Shown: positions 37,916 to 48,507, numbered from the stretch's first letter. The stretch is 64,000 nucleotides of DNA from Burkholderiales bacterium (GCA_022843925.1 JALHMS010000023.1:1-64000), one strand, 5' to 3'. Notes: generated from the sequence alone by a model not told the origin. Numbers and translations: made by a program.

Positions 37916-39160
37916 TCACCCGCCGATCAGCGGCAGGAACACCTCGTCCGGCAGCAGCCCGCCGCCGGTCGTCCACAGCAGATGCGTCGCCGACGCCCGG
38001 TCGAACTCGCGGTTCGCCTCGCACCATGGGATCACCGCTGCCATTGCCGCCGCGGCCGACGGTTCGACCCGCAGGCCCGCATCCTCCCAGGTCCGCTTCA
38101 CCCACTCGAGCGCCTGGGCATCCGAAACGGTCACGATGCCTTCTATCAGATGCCGGACCATGCCCGCCGCGAAGAGGGAGGCCGACGCCACCGCGAGGCC
38201 ATCCTGGATCGTCCGGTTCGTGAGACCGACGTCGTACACCGACACCGCGCGCGACTCGCCCGACGACAGTTGCACCAGCATGCAGGGTGCGTCGACCGGT
38301 TCGACGAACACGCATCGCACGGCATCGCCGAACACGTGCTTCAGCCCGAAGGTGAGCCCTCCGGGCGCGCCTCCGACACCGCACGGCAGGTACACGATGA
38401 GCGGGTGCGCCGCATCCACCCGCAAGTGCGCAGCGTCGAGCTGTCGATGCAGATCGAGCGCGGCCGTCGCGTAGCCGAGGAAGAGATGCACCGAGCTTTC
38501 GTCGTCGACGAAGTGACAGCGGGGTCGCTGCTCCGCAGACGTCCGCGCGGACGCCACCGCGGCGGTGTAGTCGCCCGCGTGCTCCACGACCTCGACGCCG
38601 ATCCGCCGCAGGCGATCCTTCTTCCACGCCTTGGCATCGCTGGACATGTGGACCTCGGCCGCGAAGCCCAGGGCGCGCGCCATCACGCCCACGCTGTAGC
38701 CGAGGTTGCCCGTGCTGCCGACGACCACCGTGTGCGTCGCGAAGAGATCGCGCCACGCCGGCCCCGCCAGCACGGCGTGGTCCTCCCGCAGCCCCGCCTG
38801 CCGGGCCACCTGCTCGGCGTACCACAACACCTCGTACACGCCACCGCGCGCCTTGATGCAGCCCGTGACCGGCAGATCGTGATCGGCCTTGATGCCGACC
38901 CGCCCCGGCCCGCCGAGCACCGCGTGCGCGAACTCGGCATCGGCCGGCAGCAGCGGCGAATCGATGTGCCCGCCGGTGGCGCGCAACTCGGGGAACAGGA
39001 TGGCCAGCAGCGGTGCGAACCGGCGCCAGCGCGCGATCGCCTGCTCGACGTCGTCCCAGTGCAGCGGTGAGGCCGCGAGCACCTCCGGCGCGGGCCGGCG
39101 CACGGGGTTGCGCCAGACGGTCGGCTCGCCGTCGCGGACGGCTGCAGGGATCTCGATCAT
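37916..39160 (-). CDS. dsdA: D-serine dehydratase (DsdA-like), PLP-dependent
   Basis: KADHDLPVTGCIKARGGVYEVL PLP lysine region, VGSTGNLGYSVG, LPCGVGGAPGG, LWTTGGG. Confidence 0.85.
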   Translation of the reverse strand: MIEIPAAVRDGEPTVWRNPVRRPAPEVLAASPLHWDDVEQAIARWRRFAPLLAILFPELRATGGHIDSPLLPADAEFAHAVLGGPGRVGIKADHDLPVTGCIKARGGVYEVLWYAEQVARQAGLREDHAVLAGPAWRDLFATHTVVVGSTGNLGYSVGVMARALGFAAEVHMSSDAKAWKKDRLRRIGVEVVEHAGDYTAAVASARTSAEQRPRCHFVDDESSVHLFLGYATAALDLHRQLDAAHLRVDAAHPLIVYLPCGVGGAPGGLTFGLKHVFGDAVRCVFVEPVDAPCMLVQLSSGESRAVSVYDVGLTNRTIQDGLAVASASLFAAGMVRHLIEGIVTVSDAQALEWVKRTWEDAGLRVEPSAAAAMAAVIPWCEANREFDRASATHLLWTTGGGLLPDEVFLPLIGG

Positions 39161-39189
39161 GGAATTGGGTCCGGTATGTGGCACGGGCT

Positions 39190-39353
39190 GGGAGCCTGTC
39201 GGGCTTGGGTGGTCGATAGCGAAGCGGTGGGAGAGCGAGGACAGATTTTGACGATTTCGACGAACGTATCGGGAATACGTGAGGAGAAAGCGGCGAGATA
39301 TGGACCGCTCTCCCACCGTTGCAGCCGAATCATCCCAAGTCCGACAGGCTCCT
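39190..39353 (+). repeat. 164-bp MITE-like element, copy 2
   Basis: GGGAGCCTGTCGGGCTTGGG...CCCAAGTCCGACAGGCTCCT with internal inverted repeats (GGTGGGAGAGCG/CGCTCTCCCACC). Confidence 0.9.
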
Positions 39354-40626
39354 AGAGCGGGAGCGCCGCGGCGCCGTTGAAGCGCGCCCACATCGCGCGA
39401 TATTGCGGGTTCGACACCGCGAACGGCCGTTGTTCCAGACGCGTGAGCCAGCGCTCCGACGCTTCGGTGGCGAGGCGCCAGCACTCGTCGACGAAGGCCT
39501 TCTGTTCGCCGACGCCAGCGGTCATGACCTTCGCACCTTCGGCGAAGAAGCGATCCTCCAGCGCATCGAAATCCGCACGCAGATCGGGCTTCACCGCGTG
39601 GTAGTCGGCCATCACGCGCCGGTGCAGCCGCTCGTACCGCCACCAGTACGCACCGGGCGTGTCGCTCTCGCGCGGCATCGGTCCGAGATCGGGAAGTTCG
39701 ACGCCGCAGAACACCGGCTTCATGATCGACACGTCGGGGCCGGAGGTCGCGGTGGCCCACCCCATCACCCGTCCGCCCTTCGAGACGCTGATCATCGATC
39801 CGGTCGCCTGCCACAGGCGGAAATCGTACGGTGCTGCATGCATGCAGATGCGCGTGGGCCGGTCGCCGTCCATGGGGTCGTAGTCGCCTTCGCCCGTGTA
39901 GCGAAGCAGGTCGGCCATGGTCCGCACGGTGATGCGGCCGCGCGCCCGCGACAGGAAGTCGAACGACGCCTTCTGGCGCTCGTCGGGCGCGGTGCACCGG
40001 CTCTTCGCCTCATCGGTGAAGCGCGTGCGGAAGTCCGTCCCCGCCTCGCACGAGGCGCGATACCAGTCGGTGCGGATGCTGTGGACGTTCGAGATGGTCG
40101 AGATGTCGTGCACGCGCTTCGCCGCCCACTGCTTTCCGGCCGTCTGCAGTTCGACCGCACCCGTGTGATCGGCGAGGAGGAAGCCGCCGTCGAAGTGGCT
40201 GTTGCCGCGCAGCTCGCAGTTGCCGCCCTGACCGTGCTCGGCGAGCAGATCGGCCAACACGTCGACCGCCTCATCGCACGTCGTCGCGCGTTCGAGCATG
40301 AGACGCAACAGGTCGATGATCATCACGCCGTCGCCCTCGGACGGCTGATTGGTGAACACCGCCTCGTTGCCGCAGGCGAGCCCGTGCTCGTTGAAACCGA
40401 TCTCGGCCCCGTAGGTCCAGAACGACTTGTCGAGCACGACATCGTGCGTGACGCGTGGCTGCGGGATCACCTTGTGCGTCACGCGCACGGTCGCGCCCGG
40501 CGCCCACTCGCGGCGCGGGAAACGCACGAGGTGCTGCGCCTCGTTGATCTCGGTGTCGGCGTTCTTCGCGAGCAGCACCGAACCATCGGCGGTGCTGTTC
40601 GCGAGGGCCACTAAGGTGTCGCACAT
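39352..40626 (-). CDS. C69 family dipeptidase (secernin-like)
   Basis: N-terminal nucleophile MCDTLVALANSTADGSVLLAKNADTEINEAQHLV. Confidence 0.85.
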   Translation of the reverse strand: MCDTLVALANSTADGSVLLAKNADTEINEAQHLVRFPRREWAPGATVRVTHKVIPQPRVTHDVVLDKSFWTYGAEIGFNEHGLACGNEAVFTNQPSEGDGVMIIDLLRLMLERATTCDEAVDVLADLLAEHGQGGNCELRGNSHFDGGFLLADHTGAVELQTAGKQWAAKRVHDISTISNVHSIRTDWYRASCEAGTDFRTRFTDEAKSRCTAPDERQKASFDFLSRARGRITVRTMADLLRYTGEGDYDPMDGDRPTRICMHAAPYDFRLWQATGSMISVSKGGRVMGWATATSGPDVSIMKPVFCGVELPDLGPMPRESDTPGAYWWRYERLHRRVMADYHAVKPDLRADFDALEDRFFAEGAKVMTAGVGEQKAFVDECWRLATEASERWLTRLEQRPFAVSNPQYRAMWARFNGAAALPL

Positions 40627-40643
40627 GGAACGATTCCTCGCGT

Positions 40644-41630
40644 TCACCCGCCCGCGAAATGACAGGCGGCGATGTGGGTGGGGGACAGTCGCACCTCGGC
40701 CGGCGCCTCGGCACGGCAGCGGTCGACCGCCTGCGGACAGCGCGGCGCGAAGGGGCATCCTCCGGCCGTCGCCTCGGTCATCTCGGTGGCGGGCTGCACG
40801 ACGCGCGCGCGTTTGCGGGCCACCAGTTGCGGCACCGCGGTGAGCAGCATGCGCGTGTAGGGATGCGCGGGCGCGGTGAAGATCTCGTCGCGGGTGCCCT
40901 GCTCCACGAGCCGCCCGCGGTACATCACGGCGACCCGATCCGACACGTGGCGCACCACCGACAGATCGTGGGCGACGAACAGCATCGAGAGCCCGAGCGC
41001 CTCGCGGAGATCCGCGAGCAGGTTGAGGATCTGCGCCTGGATCGACACGTCGAGCGCAGCCACGGGTTCGTCGAGCACGAGCAGCGAAGGTCGCACGGCT
41101 AGCGCGCGGGCCAGCCCCACGCGCTGACGCTGGCCGCCGCTCATCGCCCGCGGGTATCGCGTCGCCATGGTCTGGGGCAGCCCCACCACGTCGAGGAGCC
41201 GCTTCACTTCGTCATCGACACCGTCCGTCGGCACGACCCGGTGGAATCGCAGGACCTCGGCGAGCGTCTGCGCGATGGTCATGCGCGGATTGAGCGACGA
41301 GTACGGATCCTGGAACACCATCTGCACTTCCCGGCGCAGGCGCTGCTGCCAGTCGGGCATGGGATCGCCCATCGCGCGGCCGCGATACAGGATGTCCCCC
41401 TCCGCGACGCGATGGATGCCGAGGATCGCGCGGCCGAGCGTCGTCTTGCCGCTGCCGCTCTCGCCCACGAGCCCCAGCGTCTCACCGGGCAGCAGGGCGA
41501 GGTTCGCCCCCTCGACGGCGCGCACGGCGGAAGCCGGACGCCGCAGCAGGAGATCGACGAGGCCGCGCGGCTTCGCGAAGCGCACGTGCACGTCGCGCAC
41601 GGTGAGCAGCGGGGCAGCGGCGACGGTCAT
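40644..41630 (-). CDS. Dipeptide/oligopeptide ABC transporter ATP-binding protein (DppF-like)
   Basis: [16 protein letters not shown] Walker [33 protein letters not shown]-terminal oligo_HPY-like Cys region. Confidence 0.9.
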   Translation of the reverse strand: MTVAAAPLLTVRDVHVRFAKPRGLVDLLLRRPASAVRAVEGANLALLPGETLGLVGESGSGKTTLGRAILGIHRVAEGDILYRGRAMGDPMPDWQQRLRREVQMVFQDPYSSLNPRMTIAQTLAEVLRFHRVVPTDGVDDEVKRLLDVVGLPQTMATRYPRAMSGGQRQRVGLARALAVRPSLLVLDEPVAALDVSIQAQILNLLADLREALGLSMLFVAHDLSVVRHVSDRVAVMYRGRLVEQGTRDEIFTAPAHPYTRMLLTAVPQLVARKRARVVQPATEMTEATAGGCPFAPRCPQAVDRCRAEAPAEVRLSPTHIAACHFAGG

Positions 41631-42622
41631 CAGACGACCGACTCCGGAAAGAGGCAGGCGGAGGCGTGCCCCGGCGCGACCTCGCGCAGCCGCACCGACT
41701 CGTGGCGACAGGCGTCGCGGGCGAAGGTGCAGCGCTCCACGAACGGACATCCCGGCGCCGGCCGCGCGAGGTCCGGCGGCTGGCCCGGGATCGGTTGCAG
41801 GCGCGTGGCGTGCTCGTCCATGCGCGGACTCGACCGCATGAGCCCCAGCGTGTACGGATGCCGCGGATTACCGAGCACCTCTGCCGCGGGCCCGGTCTCG
41901 ACCAGCGTGCCGGCGTACATGACGGCGATGCGGTCGCAGGTCTCGGCCACGACGCCGATGTCGTGCGACACGAGCACCATGGCCATGCCGTTCTTCGCCT
42001 GGAGATCGGCGAGCAGCGCCAGGATCTGCTCCTGGATGGTGACGTCGAGCGCCGTCGTCGGTTCGTCGGCGAGCAGCAGGCGCGGACCGCACGCCATGGC
42101 CATCGCGATCACGGCCCGCTGCAGCATGCCGCCCGACCACTGCGAGGGATGATCGTCGTAGCGGCGCGCGGCGTCGGGGATGCCGATCGCGCGGAGCAGC
42201 TCGACACCGCGATCCCGCGCTGCCGATTTCGAGAGGCCGCGATGGATGCGCAGCCCCTCCGTCACCTGGTCGCCGATGGGCCACACGGGGCTCAGGCTCG
42301 TCATGGGGTTCTGGAACACCATGGCGATGTCAGTCCCGCGGATCTCCCGCATGCGCGCCTCGGGCAGCGCGAGCAGATCGACGCCGTCGAAGAGAACGCG
42401 TCCACCGCGGATCTGCGCGGGTGGCGACGGCAGCAGCCGCAGCAGCGCGCGGCACAGAACGCTCTTGCCGCTGCCCGATTCGCCGACGAGACCGAGCGTC
42501 TCGCCCTGCCGCACCTCGAACGACACACCCCGGGTCGCGAGCACGTCCCCGCCGCGCACCCGGAAGGCGATCTCCAGGGCCTCCACGCGCAGCAGCGCGC
42601 CCGCGTCAGCCGCCGGTGACAT
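41630..42622 (-). CDS. Dipeptide/oligopeptide ABC transporter ATP-binding protein (DppD-like)
   Basis: [42 protein letters not shown]. Confidence 0.9.
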   Translation of the reverse strand: MSPAADAGALLRVEALEIAFRVRGGDVLATRGVSFEVRQGETLGLVGESGSGKSVLCRALLRLLPSPPAQIRGGRVLFDGVDLLALPEARMREIRGTDIAMVFQNPMTSLSPVWPIGDQVTEGLRIHRGLSKSAARDRGVELLRAIGIPDAARRYDDHPSQWSGGMLQRAVIAMAMACGPRLLLADEPTTALDVTIQEQILALLADLQAKNGMAMVLVSHDIGVVAETCDRIAVMYAGTLVETGPAAEVLGNPRHPYTLGLMRSSPRMDEHATRLQPIPGQPPDLARPAPGCPFVERCTFARDACRHESVRLREVAPGHASACLFPESVV

Positions 42623-43466
42623 GGCGATCGCCCAGCCGGTGCGTGAGGCCGTCCCCGAGCAGCGCGAGCGCCACCCCCGTCACCACGATCATGAGACCCG
42701 GCAGCGTGCTGATCCACCACGCCTGCTGCATGAAGTCCTTGCCCTCGGCCACCATCGCGCCCCACTCCGGCGTGGGCGCCGGCACGCCGAGCCCGAGGAA
42801 GCTCAGGCCGGAGACGAGCAGGATGTTCAGCACGAAGTCGGACATCGAGAACACGATCGACGACCCGATGATGTTCGGCAGCGCATGCCGGAGCAGGATG
42901 CGCGAGGTGGGATACCCCAGCGTGCGGGCCGCGAGGATGTAGTCCTTCCCGCCCTCGACCAGCATCTCGGCGCGGGCGAGACGCGCGTACATCGTCCAGC
43001 CGACCAGGAACACCGCGATGTAGATGTTCTGCGTGCCGGGGCCGAGGATCGCGAGGATCACGATGATGAGCACGAGGAAGGGGAACGCGAGCGCGGTGTC
43101 GATCACGCGCATCAGCACCGTGTCGAACCAGCCGCGTACGAGGCCGGCGTAGGCGCCGAGCAGCACGCCCACGACCATCGGCACGTACGTCGTCCAGAAG
43201 CCGATGACGAGATCGGTGCGGATCGCGTAGAGCGACCGCGTGAAGATATCGCGCCCGAGCGAATCGGTCCCGAACCAATGCCCCGGCCCCGGCGGGCGGA
43301 GCGCGGCGCCGTAGTCCTGACGCAGCGGATCGTAGGGCGTGAGCCATGGCGCGAAGAGGCCGGCGAGCACGATCACGGCAAGGAGCCCGATACCGATCCA
43401 GAGCGAGGGAGACCACCGCCGCATCTCGGTACGCCACGTTCCCGCAGAGAGGGCTGCCGCGCTCAC
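42606..43466 (-). CDS. Dipeptide ABC transporter permease (DppC-like)
   Basis: GTDSLGRDIFTRSLYAIRTDL and DPP permease EAA-like loop. Confidence 0.9.
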   Translation of the reverse strand: MSAAALSAGTWRTEMRRWSPSLWIGIGLLAVIVLAGLFAPWLTPYDPLRQDYGAALRPPGPGHWFGTDSLGRDIFTRSLYAIRTDLVIGFWTTYVPMVVGVLLGAYAGLVRGWFDTVLMRVIDTALAFPFLVLIIVILAILGPGTQNIYIAVFLVGWTMYARLARAEMLVEGGKDYILAARTLGYPTSRILLRHALPNIIGSSIVFSMSDFVLNILLVSGLSFLGLGVPAPTPEWGAMVAEGKDFMQQAWWISTLPGLMIVVTGVALALLGDGLTHRLGDRHVTGG

Positions 43467-44404
43467 GCGTTGCGCGTCCGGCGGTCGATGAGCGCGCAGG
43501 CGACGTCGGCGAGCAGGTTCACACCGATGACCATCAGCGCGAACACGAGCGTGAGCCCCTGGATCACCGGGTAGTCGCGCGTCGACACCGCATGGACGAG
43601 CAGCATGCCGAGGCCGGCGACGGAGAACACCGCCTCGACGATCACGCTGCCGCTCACCATCCAGCCGATGTTCACCGCGAGGATCGTGACCACCGGGATC
43701 AGCGCGGCGCGCAGCACGTACTTGAAGAGGATGCGACGCTCGCCCAGCCCCTTCGCACGCGCCACTTCGACGTGCTCTGCCGTCATGGCGTCGAGCATCG
43801 CGGCGCGCAACGACTGGATGAGAAGCGGCGCGAGGAAGAGGGCGATGGTGAGCGCCGGCAGGAAGAGATGGCGCACGTGCCCCCAGAAGCCCTGCCCGAA
43901 GCCGGCGATGGGGAACCACTTCAGCGTGAGTCCGAAGCCCAGGATGAGGATGAGACCGATCCAGAACGAAGGCATCGCAAAGCTCACGGTGCCGGCGATC
44001 CGGATCACGTGGTCCGCGAAGCGATCCCGGCGGGCCGCCGCCCAGACCGCGAGCGGGACGGCGAGCAGCACGGACAGGAGCGTCGCGTAGGCGAGCAGGA
44101 AGCTCGACGGAATGAGGCGCTCCGTCACGATCTTCGAGACGGGCGCGCGCTGGATGATCGAAGTGCCGAGATCGCCGGTGACCGCGCGGCCGACGAAACG
44201 CCCGTACTGCACGAGGAGCGGCTGATCCAGTCCGAGCCGGGCGTTGATCTCGGCCACGGCGGCGTCGCTGGCCCGCCCCTGCAGCATGATGCGAACGGGG
44301 TCGCCGGGCACCAGATGTATGGCGAGGAACGCCACCAGCGTGATGCCGAGCAATACCGGAATCGCCTGCAGCAGGCGCAGGCCGACGAAGCGGAAGATCC
44401 ACAT
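43463..44404 (-). CDS. Dipeptide ABC transporter permease (DppB-like)
   Basis: MWIFRFVGLRLLQAIPVLLGITLVAFLAIHLVPGDPV N-terminus typical of DppB. Confidence 0.9.
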   Translation of the reverse strand: MWIFRFVGLRLLQAIPVLLGITLVAFLAIHLVPGDPVRIMLQGRASDAAVAEINARLGLDQPLLVQYGRFVGRAVTGDLGTSIIQRAPVSKIVTERLIPSSFLLAYATLLSVLLAVPLAVWAAARRDRFADHVIRIAGTVSFAMPSFWIGLILILGFGLTLKWFPIAGFGQGFWGHVRHLFLPALTIALFLAPLLIQSLRAAMLDAMTAEHVEVARAKGLGERRILFKYVLRAALIPVVTILAVNIGWMVSGSVIVEAVFSVAGLGMLLVHAVSTRDYPVIQGLTLVFALMVIGVNLLADVACALIDRRTRNA

Positions 44405-44434
44405 GTGAGGGGTACCGGCAGGACGGTGAAGGCC

Positions 44435-44450
44435 GCCCTGCCGGCAGGGC
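44435..44450. terminator. Perfect palindrome between the SBP gene and dppB
   Basis: GCCCTGCCGGCAGGGC; possible attenuating hairpin controlling SBP versus permease levels. Confidence 0.35.
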
Positions 44451-44453
44451 GCC

Positions 44454-46079
44454 TTACTTGTTCCGGATGACGTCCTTCAGCCACCACCAGCCGTTGTTCG
44501 CCGTCTTCCAGCCCTCGACGTAGCTGTGGTACGCGTTCAACGCGGGGGAGAAGCTGAGCGGCACGCTGTAGCCATCGTGGTAGACGGTGTCCTGCACCTT
44601 CGCGTACATCTCGGCGCGCTTCGCGGGGTCGCCCTCCTTGCGCGCTTCGTCGAGCATCTTGCCGACCTCGTCGTTGCGGTAGTTCGAGAAGAACGACTTC
44701 GAGCTGCCGCGGCCGTCGGCCTGGAGGGTTGCCAGTTCGTCGGTGTCGTTGATGTCGCTCGTGATGTAGCTCACGTACGCCATGTAGTTGCCCTTGCTCG
44801 ACATGTCGAACGCGGTGCCCACGTCGAACTCGACGATCTCGACCTTCATCCCCGCCTCGGTCCAGCCCTGCTGCAGGATGGTGGCGATCTGCTTGGACGG
44901 CGCGTTGCCGGTGTCGACCATCAGCTTGATCGTCTGGCCCTTGTAGCCCGACGCCTTCACGAGTTCCTTCGCCTTCTCGATGTCGTACGGGATCGACTCG
45001 ACGGCGTCGGAGTGGAAGTTCACCTTCGGCATGTAGGAGTTCGGAATCTTCCCGTAGCCGAAGAAGACGACCTTGAGGATCGCCTCGCGGTCGGCTGCGT
45101 AGTTCATGGCAAGGCGCAGCTCCTTCTTGTCGAGCGGCTTTGCCTTGTGGTTCAGGTACACGTAGTCGAGGCGGAAGATCGGCGCCTCTTCGAGCTTCAC
45201 CTCGGGCAGTTCCTTCAGCGACTCGGCCTGGTTGAACGGGACGATCGCGATGGCGTCGAGGTCGCCGTTCTTCAATCCGAGCACGCGGGCGTTGCTGTCC
45301 GCGATGTAGCGCATCTCGACCTTGTCGACATAGGGCAGCGACTGGCCGTCCTGGCCCTTCTCCCAGTAGTCGGGCGTCTTGGCGAGCACCACGCGCGTGC
45401 CGCGGCTGTACTCCTCGACGGTGAATGCGCCCACGCACACCGGCTTCTGACCGAAGGCTTCGGGACCCGCCTCGTACGCCTTCTTGGACACGATCGCCGC
45501 GCCGAAGGCCGACAGCGCCGAGAGCATGGGCGCATAGGGTTGCTTGAGCGTGATCTTGATCGTCGTCGGATCCGGGGCCTCGACGGACTTGACGGGTTCG
45601 AAAAGGAACCCGAGCGGCGCCGCTTCGGCGGAGGCCTTCTTCATCGAGAAGAGCACATCGTCGGTGGTGACCGGATCCCCGTTGCTGAACTTCGTGTCGC
45701 GCAGCTTGAAGGTGTAGACGAGCTTGTCGTCGGAGATCTCCCACGATTCCGCGAGGCCGGGCCGCAGGCCTTCGCCGGTCGCATCGGGCTCGACGAGGGA
45801 GTCGCACACCTGCTCGATCGCGTAGATCGAGCCGTTGTCGCTGGGAATGTACGGGTCGAACGTGGCGGGCTCCTCGGGGCGCGCGAAGATCAGCGTGCCT
45901 CCGCGCTTCGGCCCGGCGGGCACCTCGGCCTTGGCCGGCTCCGCACTGGTCTGGGGCGGCGCCGGCTCCTCCTTCGAGCATCCGGCGAGCGAAACCACGA
46001 ATGTCGCGGCGAGCGCACTGGCGAGAGCGCGGCGCGCCCTGGTCGACATGTCGATGCCAACGTGATCATTCATGGACAT
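44454..46079 (-). CDS. Dipeptide ABC transporter substrate-binding protein (SBP family 5), lipoprotein
   Basis: Lipobox VVSLAGCSKEE; GLRPGLAESWEISDDKLVYTFKLRDTKFSNGDPVTTDDVLFS. Confidence 0.9.
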   Translation of the reverse strand: MSMNDHVGIDMSTRARRALASALAATFVVSLAGCSKEEPAPPQTSAEPAKAEVPAGPKRGGTLIFARPEEPATFDPYIPSDNGSIYAIEQVCDSLVEPDATGEGLRPGLAESWEISDDKLVYTFKLRDTKFSNGDPVTTDDVLFSMKKASAEAAPLGFLFEPVKSVEAPDPTTIKITLKQPYAPMLSALSAFGAAIVSKKAYEAGPEAFGQKPVCVGAFTVEEYSRGTRVVLAKTPDYWEKGQDGQSLPYVDKVEMRYIADSNARVLGLKNGDLDAIAIVPFNQAESLKELPEVKLEEAPIFRLDYVYLNHKAKPLDKKELRLAMNYAADREAILKVVFFGYGKIPNSYMPKVNFHSDAVESIPYDIEKAKELVKASGYKGQTIKLMVDTGNAPSKQIATILQQGWTEAGMKVEIVEFDVGTAFDMSSKGNYMAYVSYITSDINDTDELATLQADGRGSSKSFFSNYRNDEVGKMLDEARKEGDPAKRAEMYAKVQDTVYHDGYSVPLSFSPALNAYHSYVEGWKTANNGWWWLKDVIRNK

Positions 46080-46250
46080 ATTTTCTCTCCCGGGTGATGT
46101 GATGGTGATCGGTCTCCGCCGGACGAGCCTCCCGGCGGAGACACGAGACGCGGCGGACCTGCATACAGTATCAAGTTGCAGGCCATCGGTAGAGCCCATC
46201 TTCATCCGGATATGCGGGGCGTGTCCATCGGACCACGCCCCGCAGGCCGC

Positions 46251-47033
46251 TCAAACCCCGCGAGTTCTGCGCTTCCCGGCCCAACCCACGACCGCGAGCC
46301 CGAGGGCCATCAGCGCGTAGGTCTCCGGCTCGGGGACAGGCGCCACTTCGAAGCTGATGCGGTAGATCTCGGTGTCGGCCGCGAGCTGGCTGTCGAACAC
46401 GTTCCCGGCAGCCGTCGTCAACCCGTTGAACGCCGCGAACTCCGCGAAGTTGAAGGCCACCACCGAATTCTGGTCCGCACGCAGACCGTTGGTGCCGACG
46501 AACGCCGAAGCCAGGGGATCGAAGACCTCGGAACCCGCATCCCAGACGTCACGGCTGCGCTGCGTGATGCTCGAGATCTGCAGATTCCCGGCGGCGTCGA
46601 AGAGCTGGTACCGCTGCGCGCCATCGTTGCCGATGAAGAAGTCGTTGCTGGGTACGACCATCGACGCGAACGTGAAGTACTGGTTGGTCATGGTATCGAC
46701 GGTGAACGTCATCGACCGTGACATGCCCGGCATCAGTGGCGCGCCGATGGTCCCGATCGTTGCCCCGGGATCCGCAGCGGCGAACGCCGGGAGCCAAGCG
46801 CTTCCGCTGCCGCCCTCGGCGACGGAGATGATCTCGGGTGTGGCGGCCTGACCGATGTCGAACGCGTCGAAGACGCCGCTGTGGAAGCCCAGATGCAGCG
46901 GCGCGAACACGACGCTGTTGGATGGGGCCAGATTGTCGATGGTGACCGTGACCTGCATCTGTGCCGCAGAGGCGGCACCGCTGGCGAACAGGGCGACGGC
47001 AAGGGCCGTCCGTGTGAAGCGGGTGATCGTCAT
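46251..47033 (-). CDS. Spondin_N-like PEP-CTERM protein, copy A
   Basis: VTVTIDNLAPSNSVVFAPLHLGFHSGVFDAFDIGQAA spondin-like start; C-terminal PEP-CTERM VPEPETYALMALGLAVVGWAGKRR. Confidence 0.85.
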   Translation of the reverse strand: MTITRFTRTALAVALFASGAASAAQMQVTVTIDNLAPSNSVVFAPLHLGFHSGVFDAFDIGQAATPEIISVAEGGSGSAWLPAFAAADPGATIGTIGAPLMPGMSRSMTFTVDTMTNQYFTFASMVVPSNDFFIGNDGAQRYQLFDAAGNLQISSITQRSRDVWDAGSEVFDPLASAFVGTNGLRADQNSVVAFNFAEFAAFNGLTTAAGNVFDSQLAADTEIYRISFEVAPVPEPETYALMALGLAVVGWAGKRRTRGV

Positions 47034-47168
47034 GGCATGTCTCCTGGAGTTGGCGCTGGCGGGCACGGCGATCCGTGTCCGCACACACCCCATCCTCCGG
47101 AGCCGGGGTCACGCAGTCCTCACGCGAACTTCACGGCCCCGTGAGGACTTCGTGCGCCGCCTCGGTTC

Positions 47169-47330
47169 GCATGTGCATCCGGTCGCAGACGTCCGTCGTG
47201 GAAGGCATCGTGACTAGGCGCTCCCTCGGCCTCGCAGAAGCCGACGAGGCCATCGTCAAGAGGGTGACGCTGCACCTTCGCCCGGCCGGCTTCCAGGTCC
47301 GACGCGAGTGGGAAGCCGGCGACGCGGTAC
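47169..47330 (+). pseudogene. Truncated 5' fragment of an OmpR-type response regulator gene
   Basis: Matches the 5' region of the intact gene at 48516-48667 (catgtgcatccg...ctccct...ggtgacgctgca...gccggcttccaggtccgacgcgag), then abruptly joins the start of the next duplicated unit. Confidence 0.8.
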
Positions 47331-47431
47331 ACGGCGGACCTGCAGGTGGTATCAAGTGGCAGGCCATAGGTAGATCCCGTCTTGATCCGGATGCGCAGGG
47401 CGTGTCGGTCGGGCCACGCCCTGCACGTCGC

Positions 47432-48214
47432 TCAGACCCCGCGGGACTTCCGCTTCCCGGCCCAACCCACGACCGCGAGCCCGAGGGCCATCAGCGCGTA
47501 GGTCTCCGGCTCGGGGACAGGCGCGACCTCGAAGCCGATCCGGTAGATCTCGATCCCGGCCGAGAGCTGGCTGTCGAACACGTATCCGGCTGCCGTCGTC
47601 AACCCGTTGAGCGCCGCCAGTTCGGCGAAGTTGAAGGCCACCACCGAGTTCTGGTCCGCCCGCAGACCGCCGGTGCCGACGAACGCCGAAGCCAGGGGAT
47701 CGAAGATCTCGGAGCCGGCATCCCAGATGTCACGGCTGCGTTGCGTGATGCTCGTGATCTGCAGATTCCCCGCGGCGTCGAAGAGCTCGTAGCGCTGCGG
47801 GCCATCGTTCCCGATGAAGAAGTCGTTGCTCGGAATGACCATCGACGCGAAGGTGAAATAGCGGTTGGCCATGGGATCGACCGTGAAGGTCATCGAGCGC
47901 GTGTTGCCGGGCCGCAGTTGGCCGGCGATGGTGCCGATCGTCGCACCGGGGTCCGCGGCGGCGAACGCCGAAAGCCAGGACATCCCGTTACCACGCTCGG
48001 CAATGGAGATGATCCCGTCCGTCGCCACCTGACCGATGTCGAACGCGTCGAAGACGCCGCTGTGGAAACCCAGATGCGTCGCCGCGAAGGCGACGCCGTT
48101 GGCGTGCGCCAGGTTATCGATGGTGACAGTGACCTGAACCGGCGCGGCAAAGGCGGCACCGCCGGCGAGAAGAGCGGCGGCGAGGGCCGTCCGAGTGAAG
48201 CGGGTGATCGTCAT
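47432..48214 (-). CDS. Spondin_N-like PEP-CTERM protein, copy B (tandem paralogue)
   Basis: Same length and near-collinear sequence with copy A; ends VPEPETYALMALGLAVVGWAGKRKSRGV. Confidence 0.85.
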   Translation of the reverse strand: MTITRFTRTALAAALLAGGAAFAAPVQVTVTIDNLAHANGVAFAATHLGFHSGVFDAFDIGQVATDGIISIAERGNGMSWLSAFAAADPGATIGTIAGQLRPGNTRSMTFTVDPMANRYFTFASMVIPSNDFFIGNDGPQRYELFDAAGNLQITSITQRSRDIWDAGSEIFDPLASAFVGTGGLRADQNSVVAFNFAELAALNGLTTAAGYVFDSQLSAGIEIYRIGFEVAPVPEPETYALMALGLAVVGWAGKRKSRGV

Positions 48215-48343
48215 GGGATGTCTCCTGGAGTCGGGGCTGGCGGGCAGGGCGATCCGTGTCCGCACGGGCGCCATCGTCCGGTTCCGGTATCACGCAGTCC
48301 TCACGCGAACTTCACGGCCCCGTGAAGACTTCGCGGGCCGCCC

Positions 48344-48507
48344 AGGAGCCTGTCGGACTTGGGTGGTCGATAGCGAAACGGCGGGAGAGCGAGGACAGAT
48401 TTCGATGATTTCGACGAACGTATCGGGAATACGTGAGGAGAAAGCGGCGGAATATGGACCGCTCTCCCACCGTTGCAGCCGAATCATCCCAAGTACGACA
48501 GGCTCCT
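48344..48507 (+). repeat. 164-bp MITE-like element, copy 3
   Basis: AGGAGCCTGTCGGACTTGGG...CCCAAGTACGACAGGCTCCT, same orientation as copy 2. Confidence 0.9.

Noticed and set aside
39161-39997. N-terminal extension of the D-serine dehydratase ORF
   Set aside because: Upstream part translates the MITE and the antisense of the dipeptidase gene; the ATG at 39160 fits the family
47075-48325. 416-aa plus-strand ORF
   Set aside because: Antisense to the second PEP-CTERM gene; only its first ~70 residues reflect real homology (truncated response regulator)
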